A stretch of 64,000 nucleotides of DNA from Sphingomonas sp. GTDB taxonomy: Bacteria; Pseudomonadota; Alphaproteobacteria; Sphingomonadales; Sphingomonadaceae. The position numbers and the translations under genes are program-made. The notes beneath the pieces were generated by a model. It had not been told where the DNA came from. It did not search any database and was given only the letters and a program-made list of their open reading frames with translations. Shown here piece after piece: positions 27,846 to 37,357 of this stretch; the first letter of the stretch is position 1, and every line of letters starts with the position of its first letter. Location: NCBI RefSeq assembly GCF_019635455.1, contig NZ_JAHBZJ010000002.1, positions 310,001 through 374,000 on the forward strand. The letters are read 5' to 3'.

Positions 27846-28753
27846 TGGCCGAACAGGGCGCGCAGGCGCGGCGACGCGCCTGCCAGCAGCGCGCCGGCGA
27901 TTTCCGCCGCTTCCTCGGCGGACCCGGTCAGCCCGGCGCGATCGATCCCGACCTGTTCGGCGCCATCCCCGCTCAAAATCTCGGCACGCAGGCGCAGCGC
28001 GTCGCCCTCGATCCGGGCGAGCGCCGCGACCGGCGAATGGCAGTCGGCGGACAGCGCGGCGAGCAGCGCGCGCTCGGCCCAGACGCAGCGTTCGGTCGCC
28101 GGATCGCCGATCGCGGCGACCCGCATCCGCGTGGCGGCATCGTCGGCGCGCACCTCGATCCCGACCGCTCCCTGCGATGGCGCGGGCAACAGCTGGTCGA
28201 GCGGGATCGCCGTGCCGACCTCGGCACGCCCCAGCCGCTCCAGCCCGGCCGCGGCGAGCAGCGTCGCGTCCGCTTCGCCGTTCGCCACCTTGGCGATGCG
28301 GGTATCGACATTGCCCCGCAGCGGCACGATCCGCAGGTCCGGGCGCAGCCGGCGCATCTGTGCGGCGCGGCGCGGAGAGCTGGTGCCGATCCGCGCGCCA
28401 TCCGGCAGTGCCTCGATCGAGGCGGCCCCGATCAGCCGGTCGCGGACATCGGCGCGCGGGAGCATCGCGGCCACCGCGATGCTGTCCGGGCGGATCGTCT
28501 CGACATCCTTCATCGAATGCACCGCCAGATCGATTTCTCCGTCGAGCAGTGCGCGATCCAGCTCCTTGGTCCACAGCGCCTTGCCGCCGATGTCCGCGAG
28601 CGGCCGATCCTGCACCCGGTCGCCGGTGGTGCGCACCGTGACGATCTCGATACCGGCCAGCGGCCAGCCATGCGCGACGGCGAGCGCATCGCGCACCAGA
28701 TGCGCCTGAACCAGCGCGAGCGGGGAACCACGTGTGCCGAGGCGAAGCATCAT
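27842..28753 (-). CDS. hemC: Hydroxymethylbilane synthase (porphobilinogen deaminase)
   Basis: The 303-residue protein begins LRLGTRGSPLALVQA and includes VHSMKDVE, GTSSPRRAAQ, LRGNVDTRIAK and APSQGAVGIEVR. The dipyrromethane-cofactor cysteine is Cys238 in LSADCHSPVAAL. It polymerises four porphobilinogens into hydroxymethylbilane. The gene is translationally coupled to hemD. A 48-base gap separates it from the TPR gene upstream on the same strand. Confidence 0.97.
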   Translation of the reverse strand: MMLRLGTRGSPLALVQAHLVRDALAVAHGWPLAGIEIVTVRTTGDRVQDRPLADIGGKALWTKELDRALLDGEIDLAVHSMKDVETIRPDSIAVAAMLPRADVRDRLIGAASIEALPDGARIGTSSPRRAAQMRRLRPDLRIVPLRGNVDTRIAKVANGEADATLLAAAGLERLGRAEVGTAIPLDQLLPAPSQGAVGIEVRADDAATRMRVAAIGDPATERCVWAERALLAALSADCHSPVAALARIEGDALRLRAEILSGDGAEQVGIDRAGLTGSAEEAAEIAGALLAGASPRLRALFGH

Positions 28754-28801
28754 GGCGCGGCTCTAGGCGCTGTCGCGCGCGGCTACAACGACGGTTCGAA
28801 C

Positions 28802-30079
28802 TCAGCGGGGCCTGGACAGGGTCCAGTCGGTCCCGACCAGGCCCGTGAAAACGAACCGGCGCTCGCGCAACTCCTGCCGCGCTGCGGCATCGAATTCACG
28901 ATAGCTCCGGATGCGCAGCGCGATTCCTGCGGCGGCGCGCCGAAAGGCGGTGCGGGCCTCTGGAAATCGGGCATTGTGCCGGAGGGTCATCGCGAGACTC
29001 TGCTCGGCGTCGAGGCGCATCGGATGGTCCGGGCGCAGCGCCGCGAAAGCGGGCATTGCCTGTTGCAACACGGCTTCAGCCTCCTGAGTGCGTCCGGCAA
29101 GGACGAGGGCCTTTGCCAGACCCGCACGAGCGGACCCGACGCTATGATGGGAGGTGCCGTAGCGTCGCGACAGGCCGGCCACCGCCAGCCGGTAGTAGCG
29201 GATCGCGTCGTCCACCTGACCCAGCTCGGCCGCCGCAGCCGCGATCGCGCTGACTGCCAGCAACGTGTCGCCGTCGCCAGGACCACGCGATTCGGAGAGG
29301 ATGAGATGCGCGCGCATCGCAAGCGGCAGCACGGCGGCAAATTTCTTCTGGCTGAGATAGATCTGGGCGAGCTTGTAGAGATCGAGTCCGAGCTGAAAAT
29401 GGCGTGAGCCGAGCACGCGCTGCTCTTCGGACGTGAGCGCGACCAGCACGCGCGCCGCTTCGTTCAGCCGCTGCTGCCGCTCCAGGCTCGACGCCAATGT
29501 GCTCATGAATCGCAGCCGGGTGGTAGCGGGGGCATTACGAGCGCGATCGAGCGTATTGATCGCATCGCGGATCAACGGATCAGCTTCGCGATAACGCCCC
29601 TGCCGCATCAGATTGATCGCCAGATTATGCTGCGCGATCGCCGATTCGAGAGGGGTTGCCGGGGTGTTGAACAGCGCCGCCGTTCGCCGAAGGACGGCCT
29701 CCGCCTCAAGGTAGCGCTGACCCGCCTCCAGCACGTTTCCCAGGACGATCAGGGCGGTACCCAATTGTCGCGGATCGCCGCCGGGAACGCTGTGCATCGC
29801 AACGGTCTTGCGCGCGATCCGCTCTGCGGCATCGATCGCGCCCGACGCTGCCAGTGAATTGGCCGCGTAGAGTTGGAGGTCGGTGCAGACGGTCGGCCGG
29901 CTCGCATATTGGCGCTCACAGGCCAGCATCTCCCGGAGCGCGATCTGCGCGATCTGCGGGTGATTGCCACTGGCGATCGCGGCCTTGAGTTGAGGGGAGG
30001 GTTGGACGAGCTGGCACCGCGCCGTGCCGGGCCACAGCAAGGCCAGGATCGCCATCGCGGCCAATTGCCAGTTTGCCAT
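28802..30079 (-). CDS. Secreted tetratricopeptide-repeat protein
   Basis: The 425-residue product has a signal peptide (ending about TARCQ) and then a run of TPR-like helices: LGTALIVLGNVLEAGQRYLE, QHNLAINLMRQGRYREADPL, LDLYKLAQIYLSQKKFAAVL, DTLLAVSAIAAAAAELGQVD and SARAGLAKALVLAGRTQEAE. The last 40 residues (REFDAAARQELRERRFVF) have no repeat. TPR arrays bind proteins; no catalytic domain is visible. Codon use and GC look slightly lower than in the neighbours. The gene lies between smc and hemC without an obvious functional link. Confidence 0.8.
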   Translation of the reverse strand: MANWQLAAMAILALLWPGTARCQLVQPSPQLKAAIASGNHPQIAQIALREMLACERQYASRPTVCTDLQLYAANSLAASGAIDAAERIARKTVAMHSVPGGDPRQLGTALIVLGNVLEAGQRYLEAEAVLRRTAALFNTPATPLESAIAQHNLAINLMRQGRYREADPLIRDAINTLDRARNAPATTRLRFMSTLASSLERQQRLNEAARVLVALTSEEQRVLGSRHFQLGLDLYKLAQIYLSQKKFAAVLPLAMRAHLILSESRGPGDGDTLLAVSAIAAAAAELGQVDDAIRYYRLAVAGLSRRYGTSHHSVGSARAGLAKALVLAGRTQEAEAVLQQAMPAFAALRPDHPMRLDAEQSLAMTLRHNARFPEARTAFRRAAAGIALRIRSYREFDAAARQELRERRFVFTGLVGTDWTLSRPR

Positions 30080-30093
30080 CGTCGTCCCCCTGC

Positions 30094-33000
30094 CTATTCC
30101 GCCGCCAGCAGGCTTTCCGCTCCGCCCAGATCGACCGAGACCAGCCGGCTGACGCCGCGTTCGACCATCGTCACGCCGAACAATCGGTGCATGCGGCTCA
30201 TCGTCGCGGCATTGTGGGTGACGATCAGATAGCGGGTCGCGGTTTCGCGGGTCATCGCGTCGAGCAGGTCACAGAAACGTTCGATATTCGCGTCGTCCAG
30301 CGGCGCATCGACCTCGTCGAGCACGCAGATCGGCGCCGGATTGGTGAGGAACAGGGCAAAGATCAGCGCGACGGCGGTCAACGCCTGTTCCCCGCCCGAC
30401 AACAGGGTCAGCGACTGAAGCTTCTTGCCCGGTGGCTGGGCCATGATTTCCAGCCCGGCCTCCAGCGGGTCGTCGCTGTCGATCAGTTCCAGATGCGCCT
30501 GCCCGCCATTGAACAGCGTGGTGAACAGGCGCCGGAAATGCTGGTCCACCGCCTCGAACGCGGCGAGCAGGCGCTGTCGCCCTTCGCGGTTGAGCGTGCC
30601 GATGCTGCCGCGCAGGCGATGCACCGCCTGGATCAGTTCGTCCCGCTCGCGTGCGCTGTTCGCCGCGCTTTCGGTCAGTTCGGCCAGCTCGCTCTCGGCG
30701 ACCAGATTGACCGGGCCGATGCGTTCGCGTTCGGCGATCAGCCGGTCGTGCGCCGCCGATTCATCCTGCGGACCACGGACCGTGTCCTCCTGAAATCCGG
30801 CACGCTGCGGCAGCAGCGGTGGCGGGCATTCGAACCGCTCGCCTGACAGGCGGCCCATTTCGATGCGGCGCGATTCCTGGTTTTCGGCGCGCGCCACTGC
30901 ACCGGCGCGGGCTTCGCGCGCCTCGCCCAGCGCGTCGCCGGCGGCGCGCACCGCGCCCTCGACCGCGCGCAGCGCCGCTTCCGCCTCGCGCTCGGCCAGC
31001 TGGGCCGCCGCGCTCTCGATCCGCGCAGTTTCGCTCGCCTGTTCTGCGGCGGTGACTGCGGTATCGAGCTGCGCCGGGCGATCGGTGAGCGCGGCGATCG
31101 TCCCCGCCAGCTCGACGCCGCGCGCATCCATCTCCGCGATCCGCCGGGCAGCCTCGCCCGCGCGCGATGTCCAGCCCCCCGCCTCGGCCTGCGCCGCCGC
31201 CAGCCGTTCGCGCGCCGCGCCCGCTTCGCGATCGATCGCCGTGCGTTCGGCGCGGGCGGCGCCGGCGGCGGTGCGTCGCCGCTCGGCCTCGCCACTGGCG
31301 GCGGTGACCTTCGCATGGGTCTGTGAGCCATCGGGCAGCGCGGCGCGGGCGGCATCGGCGCGGGTCTGCTCCGCCCTTGCCTCCTCCAGCTCGGTGGCGG
31401 TGCGCCCCCGGCGCCCCTCGAGTTCGGCGCGCTGCGCCTCGATCCGTTCGAGCGCGGCGGCCGCCCGGTCCTCGGCACGCGCCGCCTCGCGCCCCGCGCT
31501 CTCGCTCGCGTCGAGCAGACGGCGGCAATCGGCGGCGTTGCGCCGCGCCTCGGCGATGTCGCCGTCGATCCTTGCCAGTTCGGCATCGGCCGCCTCGACC
31601 GCGCGCACCGCTGCCGGCCGTGCCTTTTCGATGGCGTGCAGCCGGTTCACCCGCTCCAGCCGCTCCGCCGCCGCCGCGCCACCGCTGCGCGCGACATAGC
31701 CGTCCCAGCGCCGCAGCACCCCGTCGAGCGTCACCAGGCGCTGGCCGACCGCGAGCGGCTGACCCTCGTCGTCCGCCGCGACCAGTATCTGGGCCAATCG
31801 CCGTGCGAGCGCCCCGGGGGCCTGGACATGGGAGCCGAGCGGCGTGGTTCCCGCCGGCGCGTCGGGATCGCCCGCCTGTCGCGCCGCGCCCGCCCAATGG
31901 CGTTCGGCGGCCGGATCCAGCCCGGCTTCCAGATCGTCGCCCAGCGCGGCCGCCAACGCGCGCTCATAGCCGGCATCGACCTGCAACCGGTCGAGCAGCC
32001 GGTCCTTGCCGCTTGGCCGGGTCGCCTTGCCGAGCGCTGCTGATTCGCTGTCGAGCGCTGCCAGTTCGGCATGCGCGGTCGCGCGCGTCGATTGGGCGCG
32101 GGTTCGCGCCTCATGCGCGCCGCGCTCGGCCGCGTCCGCGCGGGCCAGACCTGTGCGCGCGGTTTCCGCCTGCCGCTCTGCCTGTGCCTTGGCCTGACCG
32201 GCATGCGCGCGGGCTTCGCGGAGCGGTTCGGGATCGGCGATCGCGCCGGCTTCGGCGCGCACCCGCGCCGCCTCCCGCTCGGCACGGTCGAGGCGCGCGC
32301 GCGCAGAGGTGACCGCCGCTTCGGCCACGCGGGTTTCGGCCTGCTCACCCGCTTGCGTCGAGAGGAGGCGCGCCAACTCGACTTCGGCGTCGCGCGACTC
32401 AGCCTCCGCGCGCGCCAGGGCGGTATCGAGCGCCGGCATGCGCGCCGCGATGTCGGTGAGCCGCGCGTCGAGCGCCTTCGCCTCATCCTCGAGCCGTGCC
32501 AGCGCGTCGGCGGCATCGCGGGCGAGCGCGCCTTCACGCGCCTTATCCGCTTCCAGGCGCGCGGCGGCATCGGTCAGATCGGCGATCCGCCGTTCGACCG
32601 CCGCCCGCTCGCTGCGCAGTCCGGCAAGGGCATGCATCGCCTCGCTCGCCCGGTCGCGCACCGCCAGCGCCGCGCCGCGGGCAGAGGCGAGCGTTTCGGC
32701 CAGCTGCTGCTGCTTCGCCAGCGCCGCTTCCTGTGCAGCGGTTCGTTCGGCGACCACCGCTTCGGCGGCGGCCGATTCGGCGCGGGCGGCGTCGGCGGCG
32801 GCTGCCGCGTCGCGCCAGCGGGCGAAGATCATCCGCCCCTCGGCCGTGCGAATGCGATCGGAAAGCTCGCGATAGCGCTCGGCCTGCCGCGCCTGCCGTT
32901 TGAGCGCGGCGGCGCGCGCCTCCTGATCGGAGATGATCTCGTCCAGCCGCGTCAGATTGGCCTCGGTCGCGCGCAGCTTCTGTTCGGCATCCTTGCGGCG

Positions 33001-33501
33001 GACGTGCAGGCCGGAAATGCCGGCAGCCTCCTCCAGCATCTGTCGCCGCTCGCCCGGCTTGGCCTGGATGATCGCGCCGATCCGTCCCTGGCTGACGAGC
33101 GCCGGCGAATGGGCGCCGGTGGCCGAATCGGCGAACAGCAGCGCCACGTCCTTGGCGCGCACGTCGCGGCCGTTGATGCGATAGGCGGAGCCGGCGCCGC
33201 GCTCGATCCGGCGCACGACTTCCAGTTCGCCGTCGTCGCCCGGCTGATCGGCGAGGATCGACACCTCGGCGAAATCGCGTTGCGGGCGGCTGGCGGTGCC
33301 GGCGAAGATCACGTCCTCCATGCCGGCGCCGCGCATCGACTTCGCGCTGTTCTCGCCCATCGTCCAGCGCAGCGCTTCGAGCAGGTTCGACTTGCCGCAG
33401 CCATTGGGACCGACGATGCCGGTCAGTCCCGGTTCGATGCGCAGGTCGGCGGGATCGACGAAGCTCTTGAACCCCGTCAGGCGGAGGCGCTTGATCTGCA
33501 T
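30094..33501 (-). CDS. smc: Chromosome segregation protein SMC
   Basis: The 1135-residue protein starts MQIKRLRLTGFKSFVDPADL, with Walker A GPNGCGKSN at 31-39. Long Ala/Glu/Arg-rich coiled coils flank a hinge domain near residues 490-640 (RLLDRLQVDAGYERALAAAL region). The C-terminal head has the ABC signature LLSGGEQALTAVALIFAL and Walker B ICVLDEVDAPLDDANIERF. SMC with ScpA and ScpB organises and separates chromosomes. The length is normal for alphaproteobacteria. It lies directly downstream of the dsbA-like genes. Confidence 0.97.
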   Translation of the reverse strand: MQIKRLRLTGFKSFVDPADLRIEPGLTGIVGPNGCGKSNLLEALRWTMGENSAKSMRGAGMEDVIFAGTASRPQRDFAEVSILADQPGDDGELEVVRRIERGAGSAYRINGRDVRAKDVALLFADSATGAHSPALVSQGRIGAIIQAKPGERRQMLEEAAGISGLHVRRKDAEQKLRATEANLTRLDEIISDQEARAAALKRQARQAERYRELSDRIRTAEGRMIFARWRDAAAAADAARAESAAAEAVVAERTAAQEAALAKQQQLAETLASARGAALAVRDRASEAMHALAGLRSERAAVERRIADLTDAAARLEADKAREGALARDAADALARLEDEAKALDARLTDIAARMPALDTALARAEAESRDAEVELARLLSTQAGEQAETRVAEAAVTSARARLDRAEREAARVRAEAGAIADPEPLREARAHAGQAKAQAERQAETARTGLARADAAERGAHEARTRAQSTRATAHAELAALDSESAALGKATRPSGKDRLLDRLQVDAGYERALAAALGDDLEAGLDPAAERHWAGAARQAGDPDAPAGTTPLGSHVQAPGALARRLAQILVAADDEGQPLAVGQRLVTLDGVLRRWDGYVARSGGAAAAERLERVNRLHAIEKARPAAVRAVEAADAELARIDGDIAEARRNAADCRRLLDASESAGREAARAEDRAAAALERIEAQRAELEGRRGRTATELEEARAEQTRADAARAALPDGSQTHAKVTAASGEAERRRTAAGAARAERTAIDREAGAARERLAAAQAEAGGWTSRAGEAARRIAEMDARGVELAGTIAALTDRPAQLDTAVTAAEQASETARIESAAAQLAEREAEAALRAVEGAVRAAGDALGEAREARAGAVARAENQESRRIEMGRLSGERFECPPPLLPQRAGFQEDTVRGPQDESAAHDRLIAERERIGPVNLVAESELAELTESAANSARERDELIQAVHRLRGSIGTLNREGRQRLLAAFEAVDQHFRRLFTTLFNGGQAHLELIDSDDPLEAGLEIMAQPPGKKLQSLTLLSGGEQALTAVALIFALFLTNPAPICVLDEVDAPLDDANIERFCDLLDAMTRETATRYLIVTHNAATMSRMHRLFGVTMVERGVSRLVSVDLGGAESLLAAE

Positions 33502-33529
33502 CGGTCAGCCGCCCCGCCCGACCATGGGA

Positions 33530-34270
33530 TCAGGCGCCCGCCGCCTTCAGCGCGGTCTGGACGCTGCCCCAGTCGCCACCGTCCAGCTTGCGGCCGTTGA
33601 GGAAGAAGCTGGGGGTGCCGGCCACGCCCTCGCGGCCCGCCGCCTCGGCATTCTTCGCGATCCTTTCGATCGCCGCCATGTCGCCCAGGCATTGTTTCGC
33701 CTTGGCTTCCGGCACGCCGCGCTGCTGCATGAAGGCGATGAACCCCATATCCTCGCCCAGATAGGACGCCAGGCCGACCGGATTGTTCTGGAGTGACGCG
33801 TACCGCTCCTGCGACAGCTTCGACTGCTTGTCGAGGAAGCTCGGCTGATTCTCGAACATCTGGTCGAGGATCGGGAAATAGGCTTCCTTGGCGACGCAGC
33901 GGCCGAGCAGGATCGCCGGGATATCGACCGGGCCATGCACCGGGAAATCGCGGAATTCGTAACTGACCTTTCCGGTCTTCACATATTGTTCGACCAGCGG
34001 CTGGTATCCGGTCATGTAGAATTGGCGGCAGCCCGGACACAGACGCGATCCATATTCGACCAGCTTCAGCGGCGCGGCGGGATTGCCCATGCGATAGCCA
34101 TCCTCGGGCGTCTGCTCGACGACCTGCGTCCAGTCCTGTCCCGCGGGCGCGGCGACGGCGGCGACCGAATTGGCCGGTGCCGTCGGCGGTTCGTCCGATT
34201 TCCCGCCGCATCCCGCCAGCGCGACCGTCGCGGCGACCAGCGCCGCCATTGCGTAACCCTTCAACTTCAT
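33530..34270 (-). CDS. DsbA-family thioredoxin-fold lipoprotein (first of three)
   Basis: The 246-residue product has a lipoprotein signal (VALAGC, Cys21) and a DsbA/DsbG-like thioredoxin domain with helical insert. The redox motif is C78-P-G-C81 in YGSRLCPGCRQFY, and the cis-Pro loop is GTPSFFLNG. Related proteins oxidise or reduce disulfides in the periplasm. It overlaps the next upstream dsbA-like gene by 4 bases (ATGA). CPGC differs from the CPHC of classical DsbA, so the redox potential may differ; this is inference. Confidence 0.9.
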   Translation of the reverse strand: MKLKGYAMAALVAATVALAGCGGKSDEPPTAPANSVAAVAAPAGQDWTQVVEQTPEDGYRMGNPAAPLKLVEYGSRLCPGCRQFYMTGYQPLVEQYVKTGKVSYEFRDFPVHGPVDIPAILLGRCVAKEAYFPILDQMFENQPSFLDKQSKLSQERYASLQNNPVGLASYLGEDMGFIAFMQQRGVPEAKAKQCLGDMAAIERIAKNAEAAGREGVAGTPSFFLNGRKLDGGDWGSVQTALKAAGA

Positions 34271-35022
34271 GCGCCCGCTCCCTTCAATGCGGCTTCGACC
34301 TGCGGCCAGGTGCCGACATTCTCAAGCACCTTGTCATTGAGAATGAAGGTCGGCGTGCCGGGAATATTGTACTTCTTTGCGTCGGCCTGGTTGCGCTCGA
34401 CCAGCGCCTTGGCCGCCGCCTCGTCGGTGAGGCACTGGCGCGCCTGCGCCTCGGACACGCCGCGCTGCTTGACGAATTCGAGATAGCCATAGCGTTCGGC
34501 CGCCGCCGCGATCTGTTGCGGCGGGGTCATCGACTTGACCTTCTCGAAGAACGGATCGCCCTCCTTGGGACCGTTTTCAAGGATCTGCTGTTGCTGCTGG
34601 TACATCTGGTCGAGGATCGGGAAGAACGGCCCCGGCCCGGCACAGCGACCGAGCAGCGAGGCGCCGAGATCGATCGGGTTGAGCAGGAAGTCGCGGAATT
34701 CGTAGCTGACCTTGCCGCTGGCGACATAGGCTTTGAGCGGTTCGAAACCGGTCAGCGCGAACGCCGCGCAATGGCTGCAGGTGCGCGATCCATATTCGAC
34801 CAGCTTGATCGGCGCGTCGGGATTGCCCATCCGAAAGCCGCCCTGTGCGGTCTGTTCGACGGTATCGACCCATTGTTTGCCGGCGGGCGCGCTTGCCGCC
34901 GCGACCGGGGTGGAGGTCGCTTCCGGCACACTGATATTCTCATTCTCGCCCGTGCCGCCACCACAGCCCGCAAGGGCGATCGTCGCCGCCAGTCCGATGA
35001 CAATTCGTCTCAAACGCTTCAC
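34267..35022 (-). CDS. DsbA-family thioredoxin-fold lipoprotein (second of three)
   Basis: I prefer GTG at 35022 because it gives a clean lipoprotein signal (KRLRRIVIGLAATIALAGC). An ATG at 35046, which overlaps the upstream stop as ATGA, is the alternative and adds eight residues. The redox motif is CSHC in YGSRTCSHCAAFAL and the cis-Pro loop is GTPTFILND. The domain layout is almost the same as the downstream copy (QWVDTVEQTAQGGFRMGNP against DWTQVVEQTPEDGYRMGNP), so the two look like a tandem duplication. Confidence 0.9.
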   Translation of the reverse strand: MKRLRRIVIGLAATIALAGCGGGTGENENISVPEATSTPVAAASAPAGKQWVDTVEQTAQGGFRMGNPDAPIKLVEYGSRTCSHCAAFALTGFEPLKAYVASGKVSYEFRDFLLNPIDLGASLLGRCAGPGPFFPILDQMYQQQQQILENGPKEGDPFFEKVKSMTPPQQIAAAAERYGYLEFVKQRGVSEAQARQCLTDEAAAKALVERNQADAKKYNIPGTPTFILNDKVLENVGTWPQVEAALKGAGA

Positions 35023-35042
35023 TCCATTCGATGTCGTGCCGT

Positions 35043-35753
35043 TCATTGGGCGCCGGCCGCGCGCAGTTCGGGCTCCAGCGTCTCCCATGTGCCGCCGCCG
35101 CCCGGCTTGCCATTGATGACGAAGGCGGGGGTGCCGTCGATCGCCGCCCAGGCGGCGTCGGCCATCGCCGCCAGCTGGTTGACGTCGGCGGGGGTGGCGA
35201 AGCACCGGTCGATGGTCGCCGGCGTCATGCCGCGCCCGCGCATCAGCTGGATCAGGCCCGAAGCGCGTGCCGCCGCCTTGAGCCGGGCCGGTTCGGACAG
35301 CGACTGAAGCTGGGCCGCGTTCGCCTGCCACCAGGCGGCGCCCTGCTGATACCATTGCTGCTGGGCGGCGAAGATCGCCTCGCTCGCGCCGGCGAATCCG
35401 CGCGGGCCGGCGCAGCGCGCGAGCAGTGCCGCAGCCATGTCGAGCGGATCGCGCACCGCGTGGCGGACCTCGACCCGCACGACCCCGCGGCGGACGAGGT
35501 CGTCCTTCAGCGGCGCCTTCGACTGTGCGACGAAATGCGCGCAATGGGGGCAGGTATAGCTGAGATATTCGATCAGCTTCACCTTCGCCGCCGGGTTGCC
35601 GATCACATAGGCGCCGGCAGGGGTGCGGACGACGGTGGCGCGCCAGTCGCGCGCCTGGGGACTGGCCGCGGGCTTCGCCTGGGGCGGGACCGGTGCCGCA
35701 GCCGCGAGCATGCCGCCCGCAAGCAGGGCGAGGAGCAGGTGAATCGGGCGCAT
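35043..35753 (-). CDS. DsbA-family thioredoxin-fold protein (third of three)
   Basis: The 236-residue product has a signal peptide (LLLALLAGGMLAAAAPV) but no lipobox. The redox site is C68-P-H-C71 in YLSYTCPHCAHF, the classical DsbA motif, and the cis-Pro loop is GTPAFVING. It is more divergent from the other two copies. Start ATG 35753 shares its A with the stop of the DciA-like gene (TGATG), so the leftward run dciA-like, dsbA, dsbA, dsbA, smc is probably one transcript. Confidence 0.9.
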   Translation of the reverse strand: MRPIHLLLALLAGGMLAAAAPVPPQAKPAASPQARDWRATVVRTPAGAYVIGNPAAKVKLIEYLSYTCPHCAHFVAQSKAPLKDDLVRRGVVRVEVRHAVRDPLDMAAALLARCAGPRGFAGASEAIFAAQQQWYQQGAAWWQANAAQLQSLSEPARLKAAARASGLIQLMRGRGMTPATIDRCFATPADVNQLAAMADAAWAAIDGTPAFVINGKPGGGGTWETLEPELRAAGAQ

Positions 35754-36265
35754 CAGTCGATCTTTCCCAGTTTGCGCACCGGCGCGGCGACCCCGGCAGC
35801 GAGTCCTTCGAGCACGGCGCGCAATTCGGGATCGGCGATCGCGCGCAGGCTGGCGCCCAGTTCGGCGGGAACGGGGGCCGGCTGGACCGGCGCTGCGGCA
35901 CGCGGCGGGCGTGGCACCTCGCCCTGCCGGATCGCGACCCGCGCCACGGCGGGATAGCCGAAGAAGCGGTTGACCCGCTCCGTGATCTCCGGCGCGATAT
36001 GCTGCATCATCGGCGCGTGTGCGCCCTGAACGACCAGATTGAGCACGCCGTTCGTCCGCTCGCCATGCGGAAAGCGGATCGATTCGGGCGCTGAAACCTC
36101 CGCATAGCGCTCGCCCACGATCTCGCTCCAGCGCCGGACCACCGCGCTCTGGACGAACCCGAACTTGCGGAACGCGACGCGGCCGACATCGGGGACCAGA
36201 TCCGCCACCTGGCGGACCCGGTTGCTGCGTTTGGGTTCGTCGATCGGGGAACGCGGCTTACTCAT
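35753..36265 (-). CDS. DUF721 (DciA-like) protein
   Basis: The 170-residue product carries the DUF721 core: GFVQSAVVRRWSEIVGERYAEVSAPESIRF (residues about 37-66, quoted only by ends GFVQ and SIRF) and then GVLNLVVQGAHAPMMQHIAPEITERVNRFFGY. DciA proteins act as the ancestral loader of the replicative helicase DnaB where DnaC is absent. The C-terminal third is Pro/Ala-rich and ends VRKLGKID. It is divergent from mutY across 27 bases, which must hold both promoters or overlapping ones. Confidence 0.85.
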   Translation of the reverse strand: MSKPRSPIDEPKRSNRVRQVADLVPDVGRVAFRKFGFVQSAVVRRWSEIVGERYAEVSAPESIRFPHGERTNGVLNLVVQGAHAPMMQHIAPEITERVNRFFGYPAVARVAIRQGEVPRPPRAAAPVQPAPVPAELGASLRAIADPELRAVLEGLAAGVAAPVRKLGKID

Positions 36266-36292
36266 CGCGGTCGTCCATGCCATAGCCGACGC

Positions 36293-37357
36293 GTGTCCGA
36301 CAATGTTTCTCGCGCGGGCGGCAAGGACATCGCCGCGTTGCTGCTCCGCTGGTACGACGCGCATGCCCGCGCGCTGCCATGGCGCGCGCCGCCGGGAAGC
36401 GCGCCGCCCGATCCCTATCGCGTCTGGCTGTCGGAAGTGATGCTGCAACAGACGCAGGTCGCGGCCGTCATCCCCTATTTCGAGAAGTTCACCGCACGCT
36501 GGCCCGATTTCGCCAGCCTGGCGGCGGTGGACGATGCCGACCTGATGAGCGCATGGGCGGGGCTGGGCTATTATGCTCGGGCGCGCAACCTGCTGGCGGC
36601 GGCGCGGATGGTGGCGGATCGACATGGCGGCCAGCTGCCGGACACCGAAGCGGCGCTGCGCGCGCTGCCCGGCTTTGGCCCCTATACGGCGGCGGCGGTC
36701 GCGGCGATCGCATTCGGGCATCGTGCTGTGGTGATCGACGGCAATGTCGAGCGCGTGGTCGCGCGGCTGTTCGCCGTCGCCGAACCGATGCCCGGGGCGA
36801 AGCCGCGAATCCGGGCGCTTGCCGATTCGATCACGCCTGGGGCGCGGGCCGGCGATTTCGCGCAGGCGATGATGGATCTGGGCGCCACCGTCTGCACGCC
36901 GCGATCCCCCAGATGCCCGCGCTGCCCGCTTTCCGCCCAGTGCGACGCACGCGCGGCAGGAGCAGCGGACTCCTTTCCGGTGAAGGCGCCGAAAAAGGCG
37001 CGGCCGACACGATACGGCACGATTTTCTGGGCGGAGAGCGACGGGCATGTGCTGCTGGTCCGCCGCCCGGCCAGGGGATTGCTCGGCGGCATGCGGGCGC
37101 TGCCGACCGGGCCGTGGAGCGCCGCGCCGCCGGCGCTGGGCAGTGCGCCAGACCTTTCCACGCCATGGACGGTGCGCAACGACCGCGTCACCCATGTCTT
37201 TACCCATTTCGAACTCATCTGTGCGCTTGCGAGCGCGACCGTGGAGCGGCAAGACCCGTTTCCGGATGGCGAATGGTGGCCGATCGACGGCCTGTCCGCG
37301 GCGGGCCTGCCGCGCCTGTTCGCCAAGGCGGCGGAACTGATGAAGGGGATGCGATGA
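36293..37357 (+). CDS. mutY: A/G-specific adenine glycosylase
   Basis: GTG at 36293 starts a 354-residue protein. It has VWLSEVMLQQTQV with catalytic Glu48, the helix-hairpin-helix LPGFGPYTAAAVAAIAFG, the catalytic Asp in VVIDGNVERVVARLF, and the [4Fe-4S] cysteines CTPRSPRCPRCPLSAQC. The C-terminal Nudix-like domain ends around WWPIDGL. MutY removes adenine mispaired with 8-oxoguanine. The stop overlaps the start of the next gene. Confidence 0.97.
   Translation: MSDNVSRAGGKDIAALLLRWYDAHARALPWRAPPGSAPPDPYRVWLSEVMLQQTQVAAVIPYFEKFTARWPDFASLAAVDDADLMSAWAGLGYYARARNLLAAARMVADRHGGQLPDTEAALRALPGFGPYTAAAVAAIAFGHRAVVIDGNVERVVARLFAVAEPMPGAKPRIRALADSITPGARAGDFAQAMMDLGATVCTPRSPRCPRCPLSAQCDARAAGAADSFPVKAPKKARPTRYGTIFWAESDGHVLLVRRPARGLLGGMRALPTGPWSAAPPALGSAPDLSTPWTVRNDRVTHVFTHFELICALASATVERQDPFPDGEWWPIDGLSAAGLPRLFAKAAELMKGMR

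Noticed and set aside
32071..33600. A 509-residue plus-strand frame across smc
   Set aside because: Antisense shadow of the coiled-coil-coding region of smc.
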